Below are positions 49,402-63,645 of a stretch of 64,000 bases of DNA, piece after piece. The position numbers were made by a program, and so were the translations under genes. The notes below the pieces were generated by a model that ran no database searches, was not told where the DNA came from, and worked only from the letters and a program-made list of their open reading frames with translations. Origin of the DNA: Siphonodentalium dalli. Lineage: Eukaryota > Mollusca > Scaphopoda > Gadilida > Siphonodentaliidae. The DNA is taken from positions 2,666,001 to 2,730,000 of the forward strand of contig CP136062.1 of the NCBI GenBank assembly GCA_032622095.1, given 5' to 3'. Position 1 is the first letter of the stretch. Every line of letters begins with the position of its first letter.

Positions 49402-50792
49402 TATTATATTTCTAATTCTTCCGTTTTTTTTTCAATAACATCCTTATATCTCAGGAACGGCTGGACCGATTCACCTGCTGTTTTCGGTTTCGGATATAAC
49501 TTTGAAATATCTAGTAAAATGGCCTATCGAGAATTTTGTCCGACCTTGACCTTCGGAGTTATCGCCATTTTACTGATTTTTGGGGGGTTTTCACGCCACT
49601 AAAATGACTTGAAAAATCGAGGTTTGAGTTCTTATATCGTTAAAATGGCTTGACCGATTAATTTGAAATTTGGTACTTTCATAGCCATTGAGTATACGAA
49701 GTCGATGTACAGATAGCGAATTTTGTCTGACCTTGACCTTTCGCAACGACGCTCTTTATCGGTTTTATTGTTGTGAACGTATCTCCTCCTAAACGGCTTG
49801 AGATATCGAGTTCGGACTTTTTTCATTATTTGCGCATGTATGTGTGTTATGAACCGCCGAAAAATAATAGGGTTCGCACTTCCGGTTTAAAAGTTCGCTA
49901 CTGGTCGAAGAATAAAAGAACGCTCTTTATATGAAATCCAGAACAGCTCGAGATATTGAGTTGGGACTTTTTGCATGATGTGCAGCAAAGTCTGCGCTCT
50001 CGAACGATATATATAGTTAACGGATTTCACTTCCGGTTCGGGAGAACGGGCGTGTGGGTATGTATCTTAAAACTATTTTGGCGCAGATTTTGATGAAATT
50101 TGTTGGACATAATCTTTAGTTGTCGCTGACCACTACTCTGCTCAGATTTTTTAAATCGGACTTAAACTTCTCGAGTTATGGCTGCTTAAAAACCTGATTT
50201 GTATGGGGTTTTCGGAGCCCTAGAATGACTTGCAAACCTGCAAAATCGATGTTTGATTTCTTATATCGCTGAAACGACTGGGCCAATTGATTTAAAATGA
50301 TGTACCTCCATAGCCATTGGGCATTCGCAGTCGATGCACAAATAAGGAATTTCGTCTGACCTTGACCTTTGGAAATAACGCTCTTTATCTGTTTTATTGT
50401 TGTTAACGTATCTCCTCCTAAACGGCTTGAGATATCGGGTTCGGACATTTTTCATTATTTGCGCATGCACATCTGTTATGAACCAACGAAACATGATAGG
50501 GGTCGCACTCCCGGTTTACAAGTTAACTATGGTCGAATAATAAAAGGACGCTCTTTATACGAAATCCAGAATGGTTTGATATATTGAGTTGGGACTTTTG
50601 CGTACCTGCATAGCCATTGAACATACCCAGTCGATGCACTAATATGGAATTTTGTATGACCTTGAGCTTAAGAAACAACTATGAGCTACAGTATCTCCAT
50701 ACTGATATGGACGCTCTATCAGATGACACAATTTCAGTCATTGGTGAACATGGAAGTATCGAAATTGCTGTGCAATTACAGTTTCATTCTAG
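49402..50792 (+). mobile_element. D unit 2 (1391 bp)
   Basis: The head lacks the hairpin ('tattatatttctaattcttc'). It is followed by the 'cttatatctcaggaacggct' phrase, about two monomers (anchors at 49728 and 50357) and a tail ending with the hairpin and CTAG at 50789-50792. It has the same length as D unit 5. Confidence 0.65.
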
Positions 50793-53189
50793 TTATACTT
50801 CCATGTGTTAACATGGAAGTATATTGTAATTCTTCTGGCTTTTATTTTTCTTATTCTTATTATTCCAATAACACCCTTATATCTCGGGAACGGCTGAACC
50901 GATTCACCTGCGGTTTTTTTCTTCAGAATAAAACCTTGGAAGATCTCGGTAAATAGCCTATTGAGAATTTCGTACGACCTTGACCTTCGGAGTTATCGCC
51001 ATTTTGTTGATATTTGGGGGTTTTTCGCGACACAAAAGTAACTTGCGAAATCGATGTTTGATGTCTTATATCGTTGAAACGGCTTGACCGATTGATTTGA
51101 AATTTGGTACTTGCATAGCCATTGCGTATACGAAGTCGATGTATTAATAGGGAGTTCGTCTGACCTTGACCTTTGGAAACAACGCTCTTTATCGGTTTTA
51201 TTGTTGTTATCGTATCTCCTCCTAAACGGCTAGAGATATCGAGTTCGGACTTTTTCATTATTTGCGCATGTATGTGTGTTATGAACCGCCGAAAAATTAT
51301 AGGGTTCGCACTTCCGGTTTAAAAGTTCGCTACTGGTCGAAGAATAAAACAACGCTCTTTATATGGAATCTAGAACGGCTTGAGATATTGAGTTGGGACT
51401 TTTTGCATTATGTGCAGAAAACTCTGCGCTATCGAACGATATATATAGTTAACGGATATCACTTCCGGTTCGGGAGAGCGGACGTGTGGGTATGTATCTC
51501 AAAACTATTTTAGCGCATATTTTGATGACATTTGGTAGACATCATCAGTAGATGCCACTGATTGCTATGCAACTCGAATTTTAAAAATCGGACATAAACT
51601 TCGATAGTTATGGCTGTTTAAAAACCTGGTTTATTTCCGACCTTGACCTTCAGAGTTATCGACATTTTGTTGATTTTTGGGGGGTCTTCGCGCAACTAAA
51701 ATGACTTGCAAAATCGAGGTTTGATTTCTTATATCGCCGAAACGGCTTGTCCGATTGATTTGAAATTCGGAACCTTCTTAGGCATTGCGCATTGGCAGTC
51801 GATGAACTAATAGGGAATTTCGTGTGACCTTGACCTTTGGAAACAATGCTCTTTATCGGTTTTATTGTTGTAAACCTATCTCCTCATAAACGGCATGAGA
51901 TATCGGGTTCGGACTTTTTTTCATTATTTGCGCATATATGCGTGTTATGAACCAACGAAAAATGATAGGGTTCGCACTTCCGGTTTAAAAGTTCGCTACT
52001 GGTCGAAGCATAAAACAACGCTCTTTATGCGAAATCCAGAAGGGATTGAGATATTGAGTTGGGACTTTTTGCATGATGTGCAGCAAAGTCTGCGCTCTCT
52101 AATGATATATATAGTTAATGGATATCCCTTCCGGTTCGGGAGAACGGGCGTGTGGGTATGTATCTCAAAACTATTTTAGCGCATATATTTATGAAAATTG
52201 GTATGTATTATCTTTATTAGGCGCTGATCAATATTCCACTCGAAATTTAAAAATCGGACTTAAACTTCTGGAGTTATGGCTTCTTTAATACCTTATTTTT
52301 GGGGGGTTTTCGCGCCACCAGAATTACTTGAAAATGGAGGTTTGATTTCTTATATCGTCAAAACGGCTTTGCCAATTGATTTGAATTTTCGTACCTGCAT
52401 AGCCATTGAGCACCCGCAGTCGAGTCGCTAACATGAAAAGTGGTATGACCTTGACCTTAGGAAATAACGCTTTTTATCTGTTTTATTGTTATTAGGGTAT
52501 CTTCTCCGAAACGGCTTGACATATCGGGTTCCGACCTTTTTCATTATTTGCGCCTGTATGTGTTTTCTAAAACACTGAAAGTGATAGAGGTAGCACTTCC
52601 GGTTAAAAAGTTTCCTACTGGTAGAAGAATAAAACAACGCTCTTTATACGGAACACAGAAGGGCTTGAGATATTGAGTTGGGACTTTTTGCATTATGTGC
52701 ATCAGTGTCTGCGCTCTATAATGCTATATAAAGTTTACTGATGTCACTTCCGGTTCGTGAGAACTGGCGTGTGGGTATGTATCTCAAAACTATTTTGGCG
52801 CAGATTTTGATCAAATTTGTTGGACATAAACTTTAGTTGTCGCTGACCACTACTCCGCTCATATTTTTAAAATCGGACTTAAACTTCTCGAGTTATGGTT
52901 GCTTAAAAACCTCGTGTTATGGATTTTCGGACCCCTACAATGACTTGCAAAATTGCAAAATCAATGTTTGATTTCTTATACCGTCGAAACGGCTTGGCCA
53001 ATTGATTTTGTACATGCATGGCCATTGAGTATTTATAGAATCTGTGTTTGCCGAGTATTACTATGAGCTGCAGTGTCACCATACTGATATGTGTCTCCTG
53101 AAAACTGACGCTTTATCAGGTGACACAATTTCCGTCATTGGCGAACATGGAAGTATCGAAATTGCTGTGCAATTACAGTTTCATTCTAG
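50793..53189 (+). mobile_element. D unit 3 (2397 bp)
   Basis: The head has the 14-bp-arm hairpin. Monomer anchors lie at about 51161, 51825 and 52445, and the D tail ends in CTAG at 53186-53189. It follows unit 2 with no spacer. Confidence 0.65.
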
Positions 53190-55188
53190 TTATACTTCCA
53201 TGTTTTAACATGGAAGTATATTGTAATTCTTCTGGCTTTTATTCTTCTTCTTCTTATTCCAATAACATGTCTTAATCTCCGGAACGGCTGGACCGATTCA
53301 CCTACTGTTTTCGGCTTTAGTATATAACTTTGGAAGTTCTCTGAAAATGGCCCATTGAGAATTTCGTCCGACCTTGACCTTCGGAGTTATCGCCATTTTG
53401 TTGATTTTTTTGGATTTTTCGAGTCATTAAATGACTTGCAAAATCGAGGTTTGATTTCTTATATCGTCAAAATAACTTGACCGAATGATTTGAAATTTGG
53501 TACCTGCATAGCCATTGAGTATACGAAGTCGATGCACAAATAGGGAATTTCGTGTGACCTTGAACTTTGGAAACAACGCTCTTTATTTGTTTTATTGTTG
53601 TTATCGTATCTCCTCCTAAACGGCTTGAGATATCGAGTTCGGACTTTTTTCATGATTTGCGCATGTATGTGTGTTATGAACCGCCGAAAAATTATAGGGT
53701 TCGCACTTCCGGTTTAAAAGTTCGCTACTGGTCGAAGGATAAAACAACACTCTTTATAGGAAATCTAGAACGGTTTGAGATATTGAGTTGGGACTTTTTG
53801 CATGGTGTGCAGCAAACTCTGCGCTCTCGAATGATATATAACATTAACGGATATCTCTTCCGGTTTGGGAGAACGGGCGTGTGGGTATGTATCTCAAAAC
53901 TATTTTGGCACAGATTTTGATGAAATTTAGTGGACATGATCTTTAGCTGTCGCTGACCACTACTCCGTTCAGATTTTTAAAATAGGACTTAAGATTCTCG
54001 AGTTATGGCTGCTTAAAAACCTGATTTTTATGGGGTTTTCGGACCCCTAGAATGACTTGCAAAACTGCAAAATCGATGTTTGATTTCTTATATCGTTCAA
54101 ACGGCTTTGCCAATTGATTTGAAATTTTGTACCTGTATAGCCATTGAGCATTCGCAGTCGATGCATCAATAAGGAATTTTGTCTGACCTTGACCTTTGGA
54201 AACAACGCTATTTATCTGTTTTATTGTTGTTAACGTATCTCCTTCTAAACGGCTTGAGATATCTGGTTCGGACTTTTTTCAATATTTGCGCATGCACATG
54301 TGTTACTATCCACCGAAAAATAATAGGGGTCGCCCTTCCGGTTTTAAAGTTGACCCTGGGTTGAATAATAAAAGAACGCTCTTTATACGAAATCCAGAAC
54401 GGCTTGAGATATTGAGTTGGGACTTTTTGCGTTATGTGCATCCAACTGTGCGATGTATAAAGATAAATATAGTTAACGGATTTCACTTCCGGTTCTGGAG
54501 AACGGGCGTGTGGGTATGTACATCAAAACTGTTTTGGTGCAGATTATGATGAAATTAGGTGGATATAATCTCTAGTTGCCGCTGATCACTATCCCACTTG
54601 AATTTTTAAAATCGGGCTAAAACTTCTTGAGTTATGGCTGCTTAAATACCTGATTTTTGGGGAGGTTTTGTGCCACCATAATGATTTGCAAATCGAGATT
54701 TGATTTCTTATATCGTCAAAACGGCTCAGCCAATTGATTTGAAGTGTTGTACCTGCATAGCTATTGAGCATACGCAGTCGATAGACTAATAGAGAATTTC
54801 GTCTGACCTACTTCTTTTGGGAACAACGCCCTTTATCGTTGTTATTATTTTTAAGGTATCTCCCCCAAAACGGCTGGATATATCGGGTTCGGACTTTTTG
54901 CATTATGTGCATCAGATTCTGCGCTGTATAATGATGTATATAGGTTACGGTTTTTACTTCCTATTTGGGGGAAATGGCGTGTTGGTATGTATCTCAAATT
55001 GTTTTTGGTGCAGATTTTGGTGGAATTTGGTGGATAGAACCTGTGGTGACCGAGTATTACTATGAGCTATAGTATCACCATACTGATATGTGTCTCCTGA
55101 CAACTGACACTTTATCAGGTGACACAATTTCCGCCATTGGGGAACATGGAAGTATCGAAATTGCTGTGCAATTACAGTTTCATTCTAG
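53190..55188 (+). mobile_element. D unit 4 (1999 bp)
   Basis: It has the hairpin head, about three monomers of lower mutual identity, and a D tail ending in CTAG at 55185-55188. The 117-aa frames at 53567 and 54196 are parallel readings of two monomers and diverge by frame breaks elsewhere. Confidence 0.65.
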
Positions 55189-56579
55189 TATTATATTTCT
55201 AATTCTTCCGTTTTTTATTATTTTTTTTTCAATAACATGCCTTAATCTCCGGAACGGCTAGACCGATTTACCTGGTGTTTTCGGCTTTAGTATATAACTT
55301 TGAAAGTTCTCTGAAAATGGCCCATTGAGAATTTCGTCCGACCTTGACCTTCGGAGTTATCGCCATTTTGTTGATTTTTGGGGGTTTTTCGCGACACAAA
55401 AGTAACTTGCAAAATCGATGTTTGAATTCTTATATTGTCGAAATGGCTTGACCGATTGATTTGAAATTTGGTACCTGCATAGCCATGGATTATACGAAGT
55501 CGATGCACAAATAGGGAATTTCGTGTGACCTTGAACTTTGGAAATAACGCTCTTTATCGGTTTTATTGTTGTGAACGTATCTCCTCTGAAACGGCTTGAG
55601 ATATCGATTTCGGACTTTTTTCGTTATTTGCGCATGTATGTGTGTTATGAACCGCCGAAAAATTATAGGGTTCGCACTTCCGGTTTAAAAGTTCGCTACT
55701 GGTCGAAGGATAAAACAACGCTCTTTATATGGAATCTAGAACGGCTTGAGATATTGAGTTGGGACTTATTGCATTATGTGCAGCAAACTCTGCGCTATCG
55801 AACGATATATATAGTTAACGGATATCACTTCCGGTTCGGGAGAGCGGGCGTGTGGGTATGTATCTCAAAACTATTTTAGCGCATATTTTGATGACATTTG
55901 GTAGACGTCATCAGTAGATGCCACTGGTTGCTATGCAACTCGAATTTTAAACATCGGACATAAACTTCGAGAGTTATGGCTGTTTAAAAACCTGGTTTAT
56001 TTCCGACCTTGACCTTGACCTTCAGTGTTATCGACATTTTGTTGATTTTTGGGGGGTCTTCGTGCAACTAAAATGACTTGCAAAATCGATGTTTGATATC
56101 TTATATCGCCGAAACGGCTTGGCCGATTGATTTGAAATTCGGAACCCTTTTAGCCATTGCGCATTGGCAGTCGATGAACTAATAGGGAACTTCGTCTGAC
56201 CTTGACCTTTGGGTACAACGCTCTTTATCGGTTTTAATGTTGTGAAGAGATCTCCTCCTAAACGGCTTGAGATATCGGGTTCGGACTTTTTTCATTATTT
56301 GCGCATGTATGTGTCATGAACCGTCGAAAAATGATATGGTTCGCACTTATATATAGGGTACTGATTTGACTTCCGGTTTGGGAGAACTGGCGAGTGGGTG
56401 CAGAATTTGATGAAATTTGGTGGATAAAATACTGTGGTTGTTGACTAGTACTATGGTATATAGTATCACAATACTCGCATGTGTCTGCTGACAACTAACT
56501 CGTTAACGGACGACACAAGTTCCCGTCATTGGCAACATGGAAGTATCGAAATTGCTGTGCAATTACAGTTTCATTCTAG
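55189..56579 (+). mobile_element. D unit 5 (1391 bp)
   Basis: The head lacks the hairpin, and two monomers follow. The second is shortened (a jump at about 56347-56360), and the tail is more diverged than in the other units. It ends in CTAG at 56576-56579. Confidence 0.65.
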
Positions 56580-59500
56580 TATTATATTTCTAATTCTTCT
56601 GGGCTTTTTCCGATAACATGCCTTAATCTCCGGAACGGCTGGACCGATTTACCTGCTGTTTTCGACTTTAGTATATAACTTTGGAAGTTCTCTGAAAATA
56701 GCCTATTGAGAATTTCGTCCGACCTTGACCTTCGGAGTTATCGCCATTTTGTTGATTTTTGGGGTTTTTTCGCGACACAAAAGTAACTTGCGAAATCGGT
56801 GTTTGATCTCTTATATCGTCGAAACGGTTTGACCGATTGATTTGAAATTTGGTACTTGCATAGCCATTGAGTATACGAAGTCAATGTACAAATGGGGAAT
56901 TTCGTCTGACCTTGACCTTTGGAAACAACGCTCTTTATCGGTTTTATTGTTGTTATCGTATCTCCTCCTAAACGGCTTGAGATATCGAGTTCGGACTTTT
57001 TTCGTTATTTGCGCATGTATGTGTGTTATGAACCGCCGAAAATGTATAGGGTTCGCACTTCCGGTTTAAAAGTTCGCTACTGGTCGAAGGATAAAACAAC
57101 GCTCTTTATAGGGAATCTAGAACGGCTTGAGATATTGAGTTGGGACTTTTTGCATTATGTGCAGCAAACTCTGCGCTATCGAACGATATATATAGTTAAC
57201 GGATATTACTTCCGGTTCGGGAGAGCGGGCGTGTGGGTATGAATCTTAAAACTATTTTAGCGCATATTTTGATGACATTTGGTAGACGTGATCAGTAGAT
57301 GCCACTGATTGCTATGCAACTCGAATTTTAAAAATCGGAAATAAACTTCGATAGTTATGGCTGTTTAAAAACCTGGTTTATTTCCGACCTTGACCTTCAG
57401 AGTTATCGACATTTTGTTGATTTTTGGGGGGTCTTCGCGCCACTAAAATGACTTGCAAAATCGAGGTTTGATTTCTTATATCGCCGATACGGCTTGGCCG
57501 ATTGATTTGAAATTCGGGACCTTCTTAGCCATTGCGCATTGGCAGTCGATGAACTAATAGGGAACTTCGTCTGACCTTGACCTTTGAGTACAACGCTCTT
57601 TATCGGTTTTATTGTTGTGAAGAGATCTCCTCCTAAACGGCTTGAGATATCGGGTTCGGACTTTTTTCATTATTTTCTCATGTTTGTGTGTTATGAACTG
57701 CCGAAAAATGATAGGGTTCGCACTTCCGGTTTAAAAGTTCGCTACTGGTCGAAGGATAAAACAACGCTCTTCATATGCAATCCAGAAGGGCTTGAGATAT
57801 CGAGTTGGGACCTTTTGCATGATGTGCAGCAAACTCTGCGCTCTCTAATGATATATATAGTTGATGGATTTCACTTCCGGTTTGGGAGAACGGGCGTGTG
57901 GGTATGTATCTCAAAAACTATTTTGGCGCAGATTTTGATGAAATTTGGTGGACATCATCACTAGCTGCCGCTGAGAACTATGCCACTTGAATTTTTTTAA
58001 TCGGACTTACACTTCTAGTTATTCTTCTTATTCCAATAACATGCCTTAATCTCCGGAACGGCTGGACCGATCCACCTGCTGTTTTCGGCTTTAGTATATA
58101 ACTTTGGAAGTTCTCTGAAAATGACCCATTGAGAATTTCGTCCGACCTTGAACTTCGGAGTTATTGCCATTTTGTTGATTTTTTGGGGTTTTTCGCAACA
58201 CAAAAGTGACTTGCGAAATCGATGTTTGATCTCTTATATCGTTGAAACGGTTTGACCAATTAATTTGAAATTTGGTACTTGCATAGCCATTGAGTATACA
58301 AAGTCGAGGCACAACTAGGGAATTTCGTGTGACCTCGAACTTTGGAAACAATGCTCTCTATCTGTTTTATTGTTGTGAACGTATCTCCTCCGAAACGGCT
58401 TGAGACATCGAGTTCGGACTTTTTCATTATTTGCGCATGTATGTGTGTTATGAACCGCCGAAAAATGATAGGGTTCGCACTTCCGGTTTAAAAGTTCGCT
58501 ACTGTTCGAAGTATAAAACAACGCTCTTTATAGGGAATCTAGAACGGCTTGAGATATTGAGTTGGATCTTTTTGCATTATGTGCCGCCAACTCTGCGCTC
58601 TCGAACGATATATATAGTTAACCGATTTCACTTCCGGTTCTGGAGAGCGGGCGTGTGGGTATGTATCTCAAAACTATTTTAGCGCATATTTTGATGACAT
58701 TTGGTAGACGTCATCAGTAGATGCCACTGATTGCTATACAACTCGAATTTTAAAAATCGGACATAAACTTCGATAGTTATGGCTGTTTAAAAACCTGGTT
58801 TATTTCCGACCTTGACCTTCAGAGTTATCGACATTTTGTTGATTTTTGGGGGTTCTTCGCGCAACTAAAATCGATGTTTGATTTCTTATATCGCCGAAAC
58901 GGCTTGGCCGATTGATTTGAAATTGGGAACCCTTTTAGCCATTGAGCATTGGCAGTCGATGAACTAATAGGGAATTTCGTGTGACCTTGACCTTGGGAAA
59001 CAACGCTCTTTATATGTTTTATTGTTGTTCCAATATCTCCTCCGAAACGGCTTGAGATATCGGGTTCGGACTTTTTTCATTATTTGCTCACTTAAGTGTG
59101 TTATGTATCGGCGAAAAATGATAGGGTTCGCACTTCCGGTTTAAAAGTTCGCTACTGGTCGAAGAATAAAAGAACGCTCTTTATATGAAATCCAGAAGGG
59201 CTTGAGATATCGAGTTGGGACTTTTTGCATGATGTGCAGCAAACTCTGCGCTCTTTAATGATATATATAGTTAATGGATTTCACTTCCGGTTTGGGAGAA
59301 AGGGCTGTGGGTATGTATCTCAAAAACTATTTTGGCGCAGATTTTAATGAAATTTGGTGGACATCATCACTAGTTTCCGCTGATCACTATGCCACTTGAA
59401 TTTTTAAAACGGACTTAAACTTCTAGAGTTACGGCTGCTTGAAAACGATATTTTTATGGGGTTTTTTACGCCCCTAAAATGCCTTGCAAAATTGCAAAAT

Positions 59501-60112
59501 CGATGTTTGATTTCTCTTGTAGAAACGGCTCAGCCAATTGATTTGAAATTTCACACCTGCATAGTCATTTAGTTTGACCTTGACCTTTGGAAACAACGCT
59601 CTTTATCTGTTTTATTGTTGTTCCAGTATCTCCTCCGAAACGGCTTGAGATATCGAGTTCGGACTTTTTTCATTATTTGCGCATGTATCTGTGTTATGTA
59701 CCACCGAAAAATGATAGGGTTCGCACTTCCAGTTTAAAAGTTCGCTACTGGTCCAAGAATAAAAGAACGCTATTTATATGCAATTCAGAAGGGGTTGAGA
59801 TATCGAGTTGGGACTTTTTGCATGATGTGCAGCAAACTCTGCGCTCTCTAATGATATATATATATAGTTAACGGATTTCACTTCCGGTTTGGGAGAACGG
59901 GCGTGTTGGTATGTATCTCAAATTGTTTTTGGTGCAGATTTTGATGGAATTTGGTGGATAGAATCTGTGGTTGCCGAGTATTACCATCAGCTACAGTATC
60001 ACCATACTGATATGTGTCTCCGGAAAACTGACACTTTATCAGGTGACACAATTTCCGTCATTGTCGAACATGGAAGTATCGAAATTGCTGTGCAATTACA
60101 GTTTCATTCTAG
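56580..60112 (+). mobile_element. D unit 6 (3533 bp)
   Basis: The head has no hairpin, about five monomers follow, and the tail ends in CTAG at 60109-60112. At 58015-58018 a monomer stops at 'acttctag' and a new head-like sequence ('ttattcttcttattcc') starts, so this unit is probably a fusion of two shorter units. It is repeated almost exactly as D unit 7. Confidence 0.7.
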
Positions 60113-63100
60113 TATTATATTTCTAATTCTTCTGGGCTTTTTCCGATAACATGCCTTAATCTCCGGAACGGCTGGACCGATTTACCTGCTGTTTTCGGCT
60201 TTAGTATATAACTTTGGAAGTTCTCTGAAAATAGCCTATTGAGAATTTCGTCCGACCTTGACCTTCGGAGTTATCGCCATTTTGTTGATTTTTGGGGGTT
60301 TTTCGCGACACAAAAGTAACTTGCGAAATCGATGTTTGATCTCTTATATCGTCGAAACGGTTTGACCGATTGATTTGAAATTTGGTACTTGCATAGCCAT
60401 TGAGTATACGAAGTCAATGTACAAATGGGGAATTTCGTCTGACCTTGACCTTTGGAAACAACGCTCTTTATCGGTTTTATTGTTGTTATCGTATCTCCTC
60501 CTAAACGGCTTGAGATATCGAGTTCGGACTTTTTTCGTTATTTGCGCATGTATGTGTGTTATGAACCGCCGAAAATGTATAGGGTTCGCACTTCCGGTTT
60601 AAAAGTTCGCTACTGGTCGAAGGATAAAACAACGCTCTTTATAGGGAATCTAGAACGGCTTGAGATATTGAGTTGGGACTTTTTGCATTATGTGCAGCAA
60701 ACTCTGCGCTATCGAACGATATATATAGTTAACGGATATTACTTCCGGTTCGGGAGAGCGGGCGTGTGGGTATGAATCTTAAAACTATTTTAGCGCATAT
60801 TTTGATGACATTTGGTAGACGTGATCAGTAGATGCCACTGATTGCTATGCAACTCGAATTTTAAAAATCGGAAATAAACTTCGATAGTTATGGCTGTTTA
60901 AAAACCTGGTTTATTTCCGACCTTGACCTTCAGAGTTATCGACATTTTGTTGATTTTTGGGGGGTCTTCGCGCCACTAAAATGACTTGCAAAATCGAGGT
61001 TTGATTTCTTATATCGCCGATACGGCTTGGCCGATTGATTTGAAATTCGGGACCTTCTTAGCCATTGCGCATTGGCAGTCGATGAACTAATAGGGAACTT
61101 CGTCTGACCTTGACCTTTGAGTACAACGCTCTTTATCGGTTTTATTGTTGTGAAGAGATCTCCTCCTAAACGGCTTGAGATATCGGGTTCGGACTTTTTT
61201 CATTATTTTCTCATGTTTGTGTGTTATGAACCGCCGAAAAATGATAGGGTTCGCACTTCCGGTTTAAAAGTTCGCTACTGGTCGAAGGATAAAACAACGC
61301 TCTTCATATGCAATCCAGAAGGGCTTGAGATATCGAGTTGGGACCTTTTGCATGATGTGCAGCAAACTCTGCGCTCTCTAATGATATATATAGTTGATGG
61401 ATTTCACTTCCGGTTTGGGAGAACGGGCGTGTGGGTATGTATCTCAAAAACTATTTTGGCGCAGATTTTGATGAAATTTGGTGGACATCATCACTAGCTG
61501 CCGCTGAGAACTATGCCACTTGAATTTTTTTAATCGGACTTACACTTCTAGTTATTCTTCTTATTCCAATAACATGCCTTAATCTCCGGAACGGCTGGAC
61601 CGATCCACCTGCTGTTTTCGGCTTTAGTATATAACTTTGGAAGTTCTCTGAAAATGACCCATTGAGAATTTCGTCCGACCTTGAACTTCGGAGTTATTGC
61701 CATTTTGTTGATTTTTTGGGGTTTTTCGCAACACAAAAGTGACTTGCGAAATCGATGTTTGATCTCTTATATCGTTGAAACGGTTTGACCAATTAATTTG
61801 AAATTTGGTACTTGCATAGCCATTGAGTATACAAAGTCGAGGCACAACTAGGGAATTTCGTGTGACCTCGAACTTTGGAAACAATGCTCTCTATCTGTTT
61901 TATTGTTGTGAACGTATCTCCTCCGAAACGGCTTGAGATATCGAGTTCGGACTTTTTCATTATTTGCGCATGTATGTGTGTTATGAACCGCCGAAAAATG
62001 ATAGGGTTCGCACTTCCGGTTTAAAAGTTCGCTACTGTTCGAAGTATAAAACAACGCTCTTTATAGGGAATCTAGAACGGCTTGAGATATTGAGTTGGAT
62101 CTTTTTGCATTATGTGCCGCCAACTCTGCGCTCTCGAACGATATATATAGTTAACCGATTTCACTTCCGGTTCTGGAGAGCGGGCGTGTGGGTATGTATC
62201 TCAAAACTATTTTAGCGCATATTTTGATGACATTTGGTAGACGTCATCAGTAGATGCCACTGATTGCTATACAACTCGAATTTTAAAAATCGGACATAAA
62301 CTGCGATAGTTATGGCTGTTTAAAAACCTGGTTTATTTCCGACCTTGACCTTCAGAGTTATCGACATTTTGTTGATTTTTGGGGGGTCTTCGCGCAACTA
62401 AAATCGATGTTTGATTTCTTATATCGCCGAAACGGCTTGGCCGATTGATTTGAAATTGGGAACCCTTTTAGCCATTGAGCATTGGCAGTCGATGAACTAA
62501 TAGGGAATTTCGTGTGACCTTGACCTTGGGAAACAACGCTCTTTATATGTTTTATTGTTGTTCCAGTATCTCCTCCGAAACGGCTTGAGATATCGGGTTC
62601 GGACTTTTTTCATTATTTGCTCACTTAAGTGTGTTATGTATCGGCGAAAAATGATAGGGTTCGCACTTCCGGTTTAAAAGTTCGCTACTGGTCGAAGAAT
62701 AAAAGAACGCTCTTTATATGAAATCCAGAAGGGCTTGAGATATCGAGTTGGGACTTTTTGCATGATGTGCAGCAAACTCTGCGCTCTTTAATGATATATA
62801 TAGTTAATGGATTTCACTTCCGGTTTGGGAGAAAGGGCTGTGGGTATGTATCTCAAAAACTATTTTGGCGCAGATTTTAATGAAATTTGGTGGACATCAT
62901 CACTAGTTTCCGCTGATCACTATGCCACTTGAATTTTTAAAACGGACTTAAACTTCTAGAGTTACGGCTGCTTGAAAACGATATTTTTATGGGTTTTTTT
63001 ACGCCCCTAAAATGCCTTGCAAAATTGCAAAATCGATGTTTGATTTCTCTTGTAGAAACGGCTCAGCCAATTGATTTGAAATTTCACACCTGCATAGTCA

Positions 63101-63645
63101 TTTAGTTTGACCTTGACCTTTGGAAACAACGCTCTTTATCTGTTTTATTGTTGTTCCAGTATCTCCTCCGAAACGGCTTGAGATATCGAGTTCGGACTTT
63201 TTTCATTATTTGCGCATGTATCTGTGTTATGTACCACCGAAAAATGATAGGGTTCGCACTTCCAGTTTAAAAGTTCGCTACTGGTCCAAGAATAAAAGAA
63301 CGCTATTTATATGCAATTCAGAAGGGGTTGAGATATCGAGTTGGGACTTTTTGCATGATGTGCAGCAAACTCTGCGCTCTCTAATGATATATATATATAG
63401 TTAACGGATTTCACTTCCGGTTTGGGAGAACGGGCGTGTTGGTATGTATCTCAAATTGTTTTTGATGCAGATTTTGATGGAATTTGGTGGATAGAATCTG
63501 TGGTTGCCGAGTATTACCATCAGCTACAGTATCACCATACTGATATGTGTCTCCTGAAAACTGACACTTTATCAGGTGACACAATTTCCGTCATTGTCGA
63601 ACATGGAAGTATCGAAATTGCTGTGCAATTACAGTTTCATTCTAG
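60113..63645 (+). mobile_element. D unit 7 (3533 bp), near-exact duplicate of unit 6
   Basis: It has the same length as unit 6, and only about ten differences were seen by eye. Examples are 'gaaccgcc' against 'gaactgcc' near 61231, 'aactgcgat' near 62302, 'gatgcag' near 63464 and 'ctcctg' near 63552. It includes the same internal fusion point at 61548-61551 and ends in CTAG at 63642-63645. The duplication is recent. Confidence 0.8.
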
